Origin: Aureococcus anophagefferens
Lineage: Eukaryota > Sar > Pelagophyceae > Pelagomonadales > Pelagomonadaceae
Assembly: GCF_000186865.1 (NCBI RefSeq)
Contig: NW_008705565.1
Span: 1,387,686 to 1,451,685 of the forward strand
Reading direction: 5' to 3'
DNA: 64,000 nt
Shown: one piece after another, positions 1 to 10,865 of the stretch
How the letters are laid out: every line of letters starts with the position of its first letter
Position numbering within the stretch: the first letter of the stretch is position 1
Notes under the pieces: model-generated
Seen by the model: the letters and a program-made list of their open reading frames with translations, nothing else
Told to the model about the DNA's origin: nothing
The model's database searches: none
Translations under genes and position numbers: made by a program

Positions 1-180
1 TCAACATCGCTTCAACGTGAGTGTTCCGCGCGCGCGCGTTCCGGGAAAAGCGTCCACGCTTCGAGACCGTCCCGAGAGATGATCGCTCGTCCAAAAATCA
101 GCCGAAACGAGTGGAAATCGGCCGAGATATGAGGCTTTGAAGTTGGGAATGTCGCTCTCTTTTGCTGCCCTGTGCTGCGC
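1..180 (-). mobile_element. introner element, family 1, copy A (partial, intronic)
   Basis: On the gene strand the element begins GGGCAGCAAAAGAGAGCG at 170 and runs leftward off the window. It is nearly identical to the CDC14 copy (31380-31569), with roughly ten differences over about 170 bases by eye. The nine bases before it (GCGCAGCAC, 180-172) plus an A occupy the place of the target-site duplication seen in intact copies. That predicts a GC 5' splice site at 180, in phase 0 (after codon 156). The right end, with the AG acceptor and second repeat, is outside the window, so the border is inferred by analogy. An upstream GT inside the preceding codons is an alternative donor. Confidence 0.8.
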
Positions 181-648
181 GAGCACGTACGCGTAGTTGT
201 AGAGCGGGATCCAGGTCATGCGCCCCAGCAGCGCCACGGGCGGACAGGCGACGGCGAAGAGCTTCCCGGGCTCCTTCGGCAGCACGAAGCCCTTCTCCGC
301 GACGCGGACGCTCAGCGTGTCCGTGACGAGGGGGAGCACGACGACGCCGAACTGCATGGTCAGCTCCTCGACCATCGTCGGCGTCGGCGTCTGCACCTGC
401 TTCTGCGTCGCCGTCCAGTAGCCGACGTCGCGCACGACGGCGTAGCCGATGCCGGGCACGCCGACGCGGCTCTTGGCGACGCCGACGCCGCGCTCGCGCA
501 GCGTCTTGATGAAGCCGACCTGCAGGAACGCGGCCGTCGGGATGCCGGCGAGCACGCCGATGGCGGCGGCGTGGCTCCAGCCGCCGGACACGTCCGAAGA
601 CGCCGTGGATGATGAGGAGGCCTCGGCATCTGCGGTTGATGAGCCCAT
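1..648 (-). CDS. unknown membrane-associated protein, 5' part only (runs off the left edge)
   Basis: The first exon is 648-181 (156 codons, ATG at 648). The frame then enters an introner at 180 that continues past the window edge, so only the N-terminal part is visible. The protein starts with a Ser/Ala/Thr-rich stretch of about 22 residues. Hydrophobic segments follow at about residues 26-48, 98-112 and 130-155, so a multi-pass or membrane-attached protein is likely. I recognise no family. The 55 further in-frame codons after residue 156 are introner sequence, not protein; their translation nearly matches that of the CDC14 introner at 31380-31569. The gene is divergent from the EF-hand/RGS gene, with 103 bp between the two ATGs, so they probably share a promoter region. 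The start was chosen as the first ATG of the open frame. Confidence 0.6.
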   Translation of the reverse strand: MGSSTADAEASSSSTASSDVSGGWSHAAAIGVLAGIPTAAFLQVGFIKTLRERGVGVAKSRVGVPGIGYAVVRDVGYWTATQKQVQTPTPTMVEELTMQFGVVVLPLVTDTLSVRVAEKGFVLPKEPGKLFAVACPPVALLGRMTWIPLYNYAYVLAQHRAAKESDIPNFKASYLGRFPLVSADFWTSDHLSGRSRSVDAFPGTRARGTLTLKRC

Positions 649-751
649 CGCTTTTGTGGAGAGCGGTGCAACACCGGCTCAAATCTTGGGGCCAAAACCA
701 CCTTGCACTCACCTCCTCAGCGCCCACGCCGGGCAGCCTCTCGCGTTGGCC

Positions 752-3423
752 ATGGGCTACCGCGAGACGCTCTACAATGAGAACCAGAGCCTGGCGACGG
801 AGGACATGATGCAGAGCCCGACCATGGACCAGGCCATGGCCAAGAGCGCGTCGGAGCCGACGATCCAGACCTACGCGCCCGGGTCGCCGGGCAAGGGCGG
901 CGCGACGGCGAGCACCGTGAGCCTGCGCAGCCTCGACTCGCGGCCCGTGTTCACGCGGCCGAGCGAGACGGACGTGCTCGGGCGGCCGCGGCTCAAGCCC
1001 ATCCGCGTGCGGCTCGCGCAGCGGAGCCGCATGAAGGACGGCGCGGACGCGGCGCGCGCGGAGCTGGACAAGATCACGCGGCAGCTCGAGACGGGCATGA
1101 GCGCCGGCGAGTACAGCGAGACGGCCTACACGCAGAAGATGAGCGAGGCGGACCAGCGCTTCCGCCTCAAGAAGCTCCAGGAGGCCATGAGCCGCCGGTC
1201 CGCGACGGAGGAGCGGATCTTGTCGCTGAAGCGGACGATGAAGGATTTTTTGAAGAGCCACGGCACGGACAGCGCGCGCGAGCTCAAGCGCGCCTTCGCC
1301 GTCGCCGACGTGGACCACAGCGGCGAGCTCGACTACAACGAGTTCAAGAACGCGGTGCGCAACTACGGCCTCCGGCAGCTGTCGAGCGGGTCGCTGCGGA
1401 CGCTCTTCGACAGCTTCGACTTCGACGCGTCGGGGTCCATCTCCCACGGCGAGTTCGTCAAGAGTTTAAGGGACATCCCGGAGCACACGCCGTCGTCCGA
1501 CGACCACGGCGTGTCCCGCCGCGGCGGGCCCCTCGTGCGGACGTCGATTTTGGAGCCGCGGCGCGTGGGATACGAAGCGACGCCCCCGACGCTCGAGCTC
1601 GGCCCGCTCCACGTCGGCGTCGCCTACCAGACGACGCTTACCGTATTAAACACGGGCGACACGGACCTGCGGTTGACGGTGAAGCTCGCGGGCTTCGACG
1701 GCGCGCGCGACAAGAACCCCGTGCGCGTCGTCGCGCGGCCGTGCGGCCCGCTCGCGCCGGGGCTCCGCGCGCGGGCCGTCATGGAGATCTTGGTGCGCGC
1801 CCCGGGCGACCTGTCGCTCCAGGTCATGGTGTCGAGCGGGAGCCAGGTGCTCGAGGTGCCCCTGTCCGCGACGTTCCACCGCCGCGACGCGGACGCGACG
1901 CCCATGAGCTCGCGCATCGACGACGCGACGGTGCGGACGGCGCTGCCCAAGTACGTGCGGCGGCTGACGACGAAGCGCGACGCGCCGTCGGGCGTCGCCC
2001 GCGCCTGCGCCGACGTCGTCTGGCCGAGTCTGCACGAGCAGTGGACGCAGATCCAGCGCCAGACGGGCGAGGCGTCGCTCCTGCTGTCGGAGATGGCCGC
2101 GCTGCGCACCTGCCCCCAGAAGGACCTGAACAGCGTGTCCGTGCGCCTCAAGCGCTTCCGGGCCAAGGCGAACACGAAGCTCATCGTCCAGGGCGACGCG
2201 GCGGCGAAGCGGCAGATGCTCTTCGTCGCGTCGGGCGTCGGCGACGTCTACATCAGGGCAGGAAAAGGGTGATTCAACGTCGCTTCAACGTGAGTGTTCC
2301 GCGCGCGCGCGTTTCGAAAACAGCACCGACGCTTCGAGAGCGCTCCGAGAGATGATCGCTCGTCCAAAAATCAGCCGAAACGAGCGGAAAACGACCGAGA
2401 TAGGAGCCTTTGAAGTTGGGAATTTCGCACCCTTTTGCTGCCCAGGTCTACATCGAGCTGCCGAACCAGCCCATGCCCCTCCACGTCCTGACGATCCGCG
2501 CGCCCTTCTACATCGGCGAGGGGTCCGTCATCTCCAAGGAGGTGCCGTCGGCGACCGTCATCGCGACGACGGCCTGCGAGGGCTTCTCGCTCGCGGAGAA
2601 CGAGGCCGAGGAGCTCATCTCGAAGAACAACATGACGCTGTCGCTCATCCGCCGCGACATGCTCCAGCGCAAGTTCGAGCGCACCTGCGCCGCCGGCGGC
2701 GGCCTCCTCAAGTGCAACTTCACGGACACGTCCTTCGTCGCCGCGCTCCTCGACTACGCGCGCGCGGAGACGCGCCACGAGCCCAAGGCGCTCTTCATGT
2801 GCCGCCACCTGAGCTTCGAGAAGCAGTGCGAGGACATCAACGCGACCCTACACGGCGACACGCCGGCGCCGGAGCGGGGCCTGCGCTTCGACAACTGCCT
2901 CGTGCTCTGCGACGAGATCTGGAAGGACTTCATCCGGCCGCCGGCGGCCAAGGGCGCGGTGCGGCCGCCCAAGGGGCGGTCCGTCCTCGGCAACAACCTC
3001 GTGCCCGAGGAGCGCGTCCAGGGCATGGTCCAGAAGCGCCACGCGGCGCGCGTCAAGTCCGACATCCCGCTCCTCTCCAAAATCTACGAGGACCTCGCCA
3101 AGGACGTCGACGTCGTGCTCAAGCGCGCGGTGCTCACGGACTTCGTGACGTCGCCCCAGTACAAGGAGTGGCTCGCGCTCAAGTTCCCCATCATCGACAA
3201 GCGGAGCGACGAGGGCCCGGACGACGACCAGTCCGAGCGCCGCCCGTCCATCGACTTCGACCTGCCCGAGCTCCGCCGCAAGTCGCGGCAGCTCAAGCCG
3301 AAGATCGACTGGAGCTCCCACCGGTCCATCAACAAATCCCTCGCCAAGTTCACCGTGGCCAACGACGACGACGAGCCCTCCTACGCCAAGTCCGTCTCTT
3401 CGGACGCCACGAGCCAGCTCTAA
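752..3423 (+). CDS. EF-hand / cyclic-nucleotide-binding / RGS domain protein (2 exons)
   Basis: Exons are 752-2245 and 2446-3423, giving 823 residues with a phase-0 intron after codon 498. Two EF-hand loops are visible at about 185-197 (DVDHSGELDYNE) and 221-233 (DFDASGSISHGE), both with Asp/Glu at the calcium-ligand positions. About 270-345 resembles an ASH/MSP-like beta domain of the kind found in cilium-associated proteins. About 475-545 looks like a cyclic-nucleotide-binding fold and is interrupted by the introner. About 590-735 looks like an RGS domain, ending LTDFVTSPQYKEWL. The tail is charged. Such a protein could couple calcium and cyclic-nucleotide signals to G-alpha turnover; this is inference from the domains. 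The ATG at 752 (MGYRETLYNENQS) was chosen over upstream in-frame ATGs because that upstream stretch overlaps the divergent gene and reads as low complexity. Confidence 0.8.
2246..2445 (+). mobile_element. introner element, family 1, copy B (200-nt intron, GT-AG)
   Basis: The direct repeat GTCTACATC lies at 2246-2254 and again at 2446-2454. Between them is an element with inverted ends: GGGCAGGAAAAGG near the left and CCTTTTGCTGCCC at the right. Splicing GAC|GTCTACATC to CCCAG|GTCTACATC restores Gly-Asp-Val-Tyr-Ile-Glu with no residue gained or lost. The 5' GT comes from the duplicated target and the 3' AG from the element end. The intron is exactly 200 nt, phase 0. Relative to its gene this copy is inverted compared with copies A, C and D. 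Unspliced read-through meets TGA at 2270-2272. Confidence 0.93.
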
Positions 3424-3579
3424 GGCGGCGCCGACTTAGCCAGGGGGTTAGCCTTCAAAAGTGCCTTCAACAACGCTTTTTGATTCGATGCTCTCTAAAC
3501 AGCCGCGCGATGGTGGAGCTGGCATGGGCAGCCATCGCGGCGTCGTAAAGAGTCGCTCATGACGTCCTAAACCACCCGC

Positions 3580-5693
3580 ATGGCCGGCGAACCCGGCGGC
3601 GTCGCGGCGAGCACGCCGCGGCGCGCGACGACGAGCACGACGGGGGCACCGCCGCTCTCCGAGGAGGCCGTCGCGGCGAAGCGGCGCGCGGCGCTCGAGT
3701 TCTCGCGGGAGAAGAGCCGGCGCGCGACGGCGCTGCTGGCGGCGCAGCGGCGCGCGACGGCGGCGGCGTCGCCGAGCTACGCCTTCGGGAGCAAGACGCG
3801 GACGCCGCCCGACGCGCGGCGGCCGCGCGCGACGAACGGCCACAAGGGCCGCACCTACCAGGAGATCTTGAGCGGCGGCGGCGGCCGCGACGACGGCGGC
3901 CGGCGGCGGCGCGAGGCGCGGCGGCGCGTCGACGCGGAGGCCGACGAGGCGCACGTCGTGAGGGAGCTCTACGCGGGCGCGCGCGTCGACGTCTTCGACC
4001 GCAAGGGCCGGCCCCGGCGCCTCGACTGCGGGCGGCTGCGCTACCTGGGGCCGACGACCTTCTCGTCCGGGCGCCAGGTCTGGTGCGGCATCGAGCTCGA
4101 CATGGCCTTCGGCGCCCACGACGGCGAGGTCGAGGGCACGCGCTACTTCGGGCCGACGGCGGCGCTCAGCGGGCTCATGGTGCCCGCGGAGCTCGTCAAG
4201 TGCGTCCCCGGCCAGCCGACGGCCGAGGCCTTCGCCGCGACGGAGGCCGCGGAGCGCGCCGCCGACGTGCAGGCCGCCGCGGCCGGCGGCGCGGCCGCGG
4301 CGGCCGCGCCGGCGGCGCCCGCCGCGCCCGCGGCCGCCGCGGCGCCCGCGGCCCCGCCGCCGCCGCCCAAGGCCGCCGACGAGGCCCTGGCGAAGCTCCG
4401 GGCCATGCCCGAGCTCGCCAAGTACTTCAAGATGCTCGGCGTCGGCGTCCCGCGGAGCGCCGTCGCGCAGAAGATGGCCGCGGACGGCGTCGCCGGCGCG
4501 CTCTGCGACGCCATGGAGGGCAAGGCCGCGGCGAGCGGCGCGCCCGCCGGCGGCGCCAAGGCGGCAACGGCCGGCGCGCCGGCGACGGCCGCGAGCGCGC
4601 CGTCGAAGAAAACGTTCCGCGCGCTGCACTGGAACCCGCTCGACGCGGCCGCGGCGGCGTTGTCGCTCTACGGCGTCCGGTCGCGGGCGTCGACGCTCGG
4701 CGCCGCGGCCTTCGACGCCCGGGGCCGCGACGCCGCGCGCCTCCGCGTCGCCTTCGGCAAGCGCGAGGTCCCCGCGGTCGTCCAGCGCCACGCGGGCTCC
4801 CGGCGGCTCACGTTCGGCGGCGTCGCCGCGGCGCTGAGTCTGGGCGGCCGGCGCGCGCGCCACCGGGCGGCGCGGCCCCGCGAGACGCTCGACGGGCGGC
4901 GCACGATGAACGTGAGCATCATGCTGGGCAAGCTCGTCGGCGACGGCGAAAAGTTCGCGTCGCCGCGCGCCGTCTGCCGCGCGCTCATGCGCTGCGGCGA
5001 CGCCGGCATGACGGCGGACCAGCTCGAGCTCGTCCTCTCCATGGCGCCGACGCCCAAGGAGCGGGACATGCTCGCGGGCCGCTTCGACGCCGCCGGCGCG
5101 TACGCGCACGACGGCGCGGAGCCGGCCGTGCCGCCGCCCGAGGCCATGCTCGCGGAGATCGGCGCCGTGCCGCTCTACCGCGAGCGGGCCGACGCGGAGC
5201 TCTTGGTGCGCACGGCGCTGCCGCGCCTCGCCGTCGTGCTCGCGGACGCGGCGCTGCGGGTCAAGGCGTGCCGCTGCGTCGTCGGCTCCGACTCGCTGCG
5301 GCGCTGCCTCGAGACGTTCCTGGGCGTCACGAACGCCATGCGCGTCACGGAGTCCCGGGGCATCGAGCTCGGGTCCCTCCTCGCGCTCGCGCGGGCCAAG
5401 GCCGACGACGCGGCGGCCGTGAACGCCGGCGGCACGGACTTCGAGGGCGCGCCGCGGCGCGCGGGCCGGAAGCGCACGTTCTTGGATTTCGTCGTGGAGA
5501 CGCTCTGCGCCCGGGGCGAGCGGGGCGCCCTGGGCTTCGCGGCGCCCTTCGCGCGCGGGGACGTCGTCGTCGCCGCGCGGCCGCGGCGGCGGCGGCGCCT
5601 CGACGCGGGCAAGCGCGTCACGCTGAGCGACGACGACAGCGGCGACGAGTCCTGCGGCGGCTTCGAGGACGACGACTACAACTCCTCCAATTC

Positions 5694-5731
<38 letters not shown>

Positions 5732-8130
5732 CGGAGGCCGCGCGGCGCGAGCGCGCGGCCGCGCGGCGGCTGCTCCGGGCCGCGCGGTGGCTGCCCGGCG
5801 CGTTCCTCGCGCGTGACAACGGCACGGTGACGGCCTGCGCCGAGGCTGTGGTGGCGCGGTCGCGGCTCCACGGGGGCCTCGCGCGGGCGGCGAGCCGGGG
5901 CGAGCCGCGCGAGCTCGCGGTCGTCGTCGGCGCCATCCGGCGCCGCGTCGCGGCCGCGCGCGCCGTCGCGGCCGCGGACGTCGAGGCGAGCGTCATCGCG
6001 GAGCGCGAGGCGGCCCAGAAGGCGGCCAAGGCGGCTTTAGACGCCGAGAAGGCGCGCGTCGAGGCCGCGCTCCGCGCGGCCGCGGAGCGCCGGGCCCGGG
6101 AGGCGGCGTCGATGGCCGCGGAGGACGCCGCGGAGCGCGCGCGGATCCGCTTCGGCCACTGGCGCCGCGCGCGGCGCGGCGCGCTGACGGCCCTGGGCGT
6201 GCTCTGCGCCGCCGCGCGGGACCACGACCGCGCGCGCGCGGAGCGGCAGCGGGACAAGAACCGCGAGAGCGCCGCCAGGACGCCCGACTCCGAGGGCCGC
6301 AGGACGCCGCCGCCGGACCGCAAGTCGGCGAAACCCGTGGAGCAGAAGCCGCGCACGGAGCCCCGCGAGTGGGCGCGCCAGCGCCGCGAGAAGATGGAGC
6401 GCGCCGCGGCGCTCCGCGCGCAGCGGAACGACGTCCGCGCGGACGACGGCGAGGAGCGCGACGACGGCAGCGGCTCCGTCGAGTCGTCGCGGAGCTGGGC
6501 GTCGTCGGCCAAGTCCGGCCAGAACCCCGGCGGCGTCGCCAACGGGTCCACGTTCCTGAGCCGCATGCGGCAGCAGCCGCGGCGCAAGGTCCGCGCGTAC
6601 GTGCGGCCGCCCTGCTCCTGGCGCCCCCCGCCGCGCGTCGCCGCGGCGCTCCTCGCCTGCGCCGACTGCGAGTGCGCGCCCGACGGCGCCCTCGCCGCGG
6701 GCTTCGTCTGGGCGGGCCACGTGCTCGAGGACCGGGCCGAGCGCGTCGCGCACGCGAGGGACGTCGAGGCCCAGCTCGAGGCGAAGCGCCTCGAGGAGCA
6801 GCAGCGGCGCCTCAGCGGCCGGCGGCCGCCGCCGTCGTCCTACGCCTACGCGCGGCCGAAGCCGGAGCCGGAGAAGCCGCCCGCGCGGGAGCCAAAGTCG
6901 ACGTACGCGCGCGAGCGCGCCGCGCCGCCCGAGGATCCGCTCCTCGTGGACCCGACGGACGTCAAGAACCCCTTCTTCGGCTTCGTCGAGCGGTTCCTGT
7001 CGCTGGCGACGCCCGCCATGGCCTTGTTCGACGCGGGCGACCGGCGCCTCGCCGCGGCCGTCGCCGGCGCGTCGGACCTGCGAGCCCGCGCGTCCAAGGC
7101 GAACTCGCCGCGCGCGGCGCCGAAGAAGCAGCGGTCGACGGCGGCGAAGCTCTTCAGGAGCGCCGAAACCGACGACCCGCGCGGCGCCCTCGCGGCCATG
7201 TTCGCCGCGCGCGGCGGCGGCGCGCCGGCCGCCGCGGCGCCGCGCGCGAACCTCCTCGCGGCGCTCTCGAACGGCGGCCGCGCGTCGCTGCGCAAGACGG
7301 CGCCCAAGGCCGCGGCGGACATTCCGGCGCACCTCACCTTCGACGCGCGGCGGGCCGCGGGGCTCGCGCTCGGCGCGGACGTCGAGGGCCTCGTCGCGGC
7401 GCTCGACGCCGCGGACGCGGCCGTCGCGGCCGCGGCCGCGCACGGCCAGGCGCTCCGCGTCTATTTAGGCTGCGCCCACAAGGAGCCCGCCGACGCGGCG
7501 CTGGCGGCCGTGGGCCACCTCGCGCGCCTCGCCGAGGCGTCGCTCGCCGGCCGCCCCGCGGACGCGGACACGTCCGACAGCGACGACGGCGAGCGCCGGC
7601 GGCCGCTCCGCGTCGGCGACGTCGTGCTCACGCGCTTCGGCGCGGGCGTCGTCGAGGCGCGGCGGCCCGCGGCAACGGCGGCGGCGCCGCGGCGCGTCGT
7701 CGTGCGCTGCCTGGGCTGGCGCGCCAAGGTCGAGCTCGAGAAGGGCGACGTCGGCCGGCCGCCGTGCGCCGTCGGCACGCGCCTCGGGCCCGCGACGCTC
7801 CTCAACGCCGCGCGGGTGGGCGACGGCGGCGGCCGCGAGGTCGCCGTGCGCGTCGACGGCGCCGCGGAGCCCGTCTACGTCGCGCCGGAGACCCTCGCGT
7901 GGCGCGCGCCGCGGCCGCGGCCGCGGCGCGAGCGGCGGCGGCCGCCGCCCGCGCGCGCGGAGGCCCCGGCCGCCGGGGACGGCGCCGCGGACGACGGCGC
8001 CGCGGACGACGCCTCGGACCGCTCGGACCGGGGCTCGGACCCGCCGTCGCGGCGCGCGAGCCGCGCGTCGAACGACGACTCGTCGGACGTGTCCGACATC
8101 GAGGCGCTCGGGAGCTTCCTGGAGATTTAA
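3580..8130 (+). CDS. CAP-Gly domain formin (FH2), actin-microtubule linker candidate
   Basis: Single exon of 1516 residues. A CAP-Gly domain spans about 137-207 (GRLRYLG, VWCGIELD, GTRYFGP). Its usual GKNDG motif is altered to GAHDGE, so tubulin-tail binding may be weakened. An Ala/Pro linker follows, then a short module at about 270-312 (KYFKMLGVGVPRSAVAQKMA) resembling the repeat of WASH subunit CCDC53. A divergent FH2 domain covers about 343-720 (RALHWNPL start; TNAMR where formins usually have the GN-x-LN motif). After it come an Asp-rich run (about 685-720), Arg/Ala-rich helices and a small beta module at about 1345 (VGDVVLTRFGAGVVE). FH2 domains nucleate and elongate actin filaments and CAP-Gly domains bind microtubule ends, so the fusion suggests a cytoskeletal cross-linker. 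It converges on the DUF1244-MogA gene with 10 bp between stops. Confidence 0.75.
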
Positions 8131-8140
8131 CAACATGAGC

Positions 8141-9228
8141 TTACGCCGCGGCGGCCGCGGGCGGCGGCGCGGAGGCGAGGGCGACGGCCTTGAGGAGCGT
8201 CGGCAGGAGCACGGTCGCGTTGCGCGTCGCCGCCGCGGGGCGGCCCGGGAGGTTGACGACGACGCAGGCGCCGCGGACGCCCGCCGTCGCGCGCGAGAGG
8301 AGCGAGTCGAGGTCCGCGCCGCGCCGCAGGGCGTCGGCGTGGACGACGTCGATGATGCCCGGCGCCTCCTTGTCGAGGACGCGCTTCGTCGCCTCGGGCG
8401 TGACGTCGCGGGGGCCGAAGCCCGTGCCGCCCGCGGTCAGCACGAGCGTCCGCCCGCCGTCGGCGAGCGCCGCGACGGCGGCGGCGATGGCGTCGGCGTC
8501 GTCGGCGACGACCGTCGTGGCCACGTCGGCGCTGTAGGCGCCGAGGCACGCGGCGAGCGCCGGGCCCGTCGCGTCGTCGTACGCGCCCGCGGCCGCGCGG
8601 TCGCTCACGGTGACGATCCCGAGCTTGAGCGTCTTCGCCGGCGGCGGCGGCGCCGCCTCCGGGCCCGCACAGGCGTCGTCGTCGTCGTCGTAGCAGCAGG
8701 GCTCCGCGCCCGGCGCGACGGGCGGCCGCGCGGGCTTCTTCGACGGCGGCGCGGCGACGGTGATGTTGAAGTCGCCCGCGGCGGCGGCGCGCGGCGACCG
8801 CGGCGCCGACGACCGCGGCGTCGCGGGCCGCACGGCCTCGACGGGCGCGTGCTTCGCGTGGTAGCGCTTCGTCGCCTCGAAGCGCTCGAGCTGCTCGGCC
8901 GTCGCCTTCGTCTGGTGCTTCGCCTTCCACGCGCCGTAGGGCTCGCCGTAGACGGACTCGAGCGCCGCGTCGTAGGTCGCGTCCGTGGACCCGGCGTAGA
9001 CCATGCCCGCGTGGTAGAACTTGGCCACGCAGTTGCGGCACATGCCCGCGGCGATCATGATGTCGATGTTGCTGCAGTCGTCGGACACGCCCTGGAGGTG
9101 GGCCACGATGGCGCGGAAGGCGTACCTACGCGAGCGCGTCGGCCGCGCGCGCGCGCGCGCGCGGGCATGCACGCCGCCGCGGACGCCTGCGCCTCGAGCT
9201 GGCTGTGCGTCTGCGGCGTGATGCCCAT
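8141..9228 (-). CDS. DUF1244 - MogA/MoaB-type molybdopterin-binding fusion protein
   Basis: Proposed exons are 9228-9185 and 9125-8141 (342 residues) with a 59-nt GT-AG intron rich in GC dinucleotides. Splicing joins MGITPQTHSQLEAQ to AYAFRAIVAHLQ, which restores the usual start of DUF1244, a small domain of about 100 residues known mainly from proteobacteria (CRNC motif and VYGEPYGAWKAKHQ here). After a Pro/Ala linker and a CCYDDDDD patch, residues about 180-340 form a MogA/MoaB-like domain (IVTVSDR, TAGGTGFGPRDVTPEAT). In the family this domain binds molybdopterin and adenylates it during molybdenum-cofactor synthesis. The domains are one continuous frame in exon 2. The alternative is an unspliced ORF from 9310, whose first 60 residues look non-coding. 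Activity is not shown; a role in cofactor metabolism is inferred. Confidence 0.78.
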
Positions 9229-9417
9229 GCTGCTCTCCTGTTTTGTGGCAGTTTCGACAGTCCTCGGCGCTGACGCCCCTCGGAAGGCTCGGACCGACTG
9301 CAACAGGCATGACGGGCGCTCGAACGCACGAGGCAGGCCTCTCTAGGACTGGCCCGCCGCGGGCAAAGTGGGGCTGGGCTACGACTCCGTTACAAGCGAT
9401 CTCTCGATCGTGGGTTT

Positions 9418-10769
9418 TCAGGCGGGCATGTCGTCGTCGCTGCTGTCGCCCGCGTGGCCGCCGCCGCCCGGGCCGTCCTGGTCGAAGGTGTCGAGCATGT
9501 ACGCGGTCTCGGCGAGGTAGGACGTGGCGGCGCGGAGGCGTTCGTTGCGGAGGCGCTCGAGGCCGAGCTCCAGCTCGGCGCTTTCGAGGCGGCGGCGGAG
9601 GGACGCGACCTCGTCGTCCTCGGGCGGGGCGGTCTCGCGATCGTCGAGCGGGCGCGAGAAGTCGATCGGCCCCCCGCCGAGCTGCTGCGGAGCGCGAGCG
9701 ATCGAGCGCGCGCGCAAGAGCCCGCGGAGGAGGTTCTGCAGGTGCGCGCGGCCGCGGTACGCTTGCGTCGCGGGAGTGAAATTCACCCAGAGCCGCTCGA
9801 GTTTGAGGTGATAGATCTGCGGAAAGCGCCCGTCTTCAATAATCCGGAAGCGCGCGTAGCCCTCCGCCTTGACGGCGTAAACGCCGGGACCGGGCTCGAC
9901 ATGACGCAGCTGACGGTCCACGACTCCGACGAGGAATTCGCTCGCGCCGTGCATGCCCGTATGGATGCTTCCTTCCTCCCGTATCGCGACGTTATCCGGA
10001 TGAGGCGGCGCGGCGTCGCGCCACAGCGGCAGCACGTCAAAGGTCGCCTGCGCGAGGAGACTCGTTTATACATCGTCGACATTGAAAGTGGACACGCACC
10101 AGATCGACGAGGTAGCATGAAGTCCACAATGCTGACGCGCGAACGACCGCGGCCTCGCTGAGAGGATGGACGCCCCCAGCTACAAAAAGAAAACTCGCGT
10201 CCGTCGGCTCCCAGACGGCGAGGTGTTCGAATTCCTAGGAGCGGGCGTGACCGAAGGAGGGACGCGCGGAAAAGAAGACGCGGCGCGCGCGCGTGCGTGT
10301 CCGAGTCCCGTCCAAACTCCTCGGGCGTTCCCCAGCGCGCGATGCCGGCGTAGCGCCGCTCCCCCTCCGCGATCCCCTCCGCGGTCAGGAGCAGGACGAA
10401 GGGATCGGCCTGGCGCGGGTGGCACCGGGGCGGGAGGCGGCCCTCGTCGGGCCCCTGCCCCGGTCCGCCGGCCATCCACGCGCATTCGATCGCGCTGTCC
10501 GCGGCCGCGCCGCAGGTCGCGAGGTTGCGATAGGCGAGGCGTGCGCGCCGGTCCGCGTCCGGCGCGCCGCGGACGATCAGTGGCAGGAGGGCGCTCGCCT
10601 CCGCGGGGAAGGCCTTGAGGAAGAGGTTTCGCCAGAGGTCCCGCGACGGCAGCGACCGAAGCTCGTCGCCCCACGCCTTCGACAGCGTCTCGAGATGGCA
10701 GACGTCCCGCGCGACGAGGAACGCGACGATGGGCGTCGCGGCCACGTCGAAGACGTCGATGAGCGCCAT
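9418..10769 (-). CDS. F-box-like protein (two exons, junction unresolved)
   Basis: Exon 1 starts at the ATG at 10769. Its first 60 residues (MALIDVFDVAATPIVAFLVA, then LSKAWGDELRSLPSRDLWRN) resemble an F-box, the SKP1-binding motif of ubiquitin-ligase adaptors. The frame stays coding-like to about RWGTPEEFGRDSDTH near 10293. The second exon is in another frame, from about 10047 (ATFDVLPLWRDA) to the TGA at 9418-9420, and ends in a charged, probably coiled-coil stretch and an acidic tail. The acceptor CGCGCAG at 10053-10047 fits phase 0. The donor is uncertain: a GC at about 10292 would keep phase and give an intron of about 245 nt. No introner ends are visible in the intron. Divergent from the membrane-protein gene at 10866 (96 bp between ATGs). 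Confidence 0.55.
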
Positions 10770-10865
10770 GGCTCGCGAGCGTACGACCCGTCCCGAATGT
10801 CCACTCGGACTGCTCGCCAAGCTCCTGCCACAACAGTCGACGCGTGGTGCGCGGCCCGACCCACG

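Noticed and set aside
3460..3500. TTCAAAAGTGCCTTCAACAACG as an introner end
   Set aside because: Too short and lies between genes without a matching second end.
3448..5871. Long Arg/Ala/Gly-rich antisense ORFs opposite the CAP-Gly formin and many other genes
   Set aside because: In DNA this GC-rich, stop codons are rare in all frames. These translations are low complexity with no domains.
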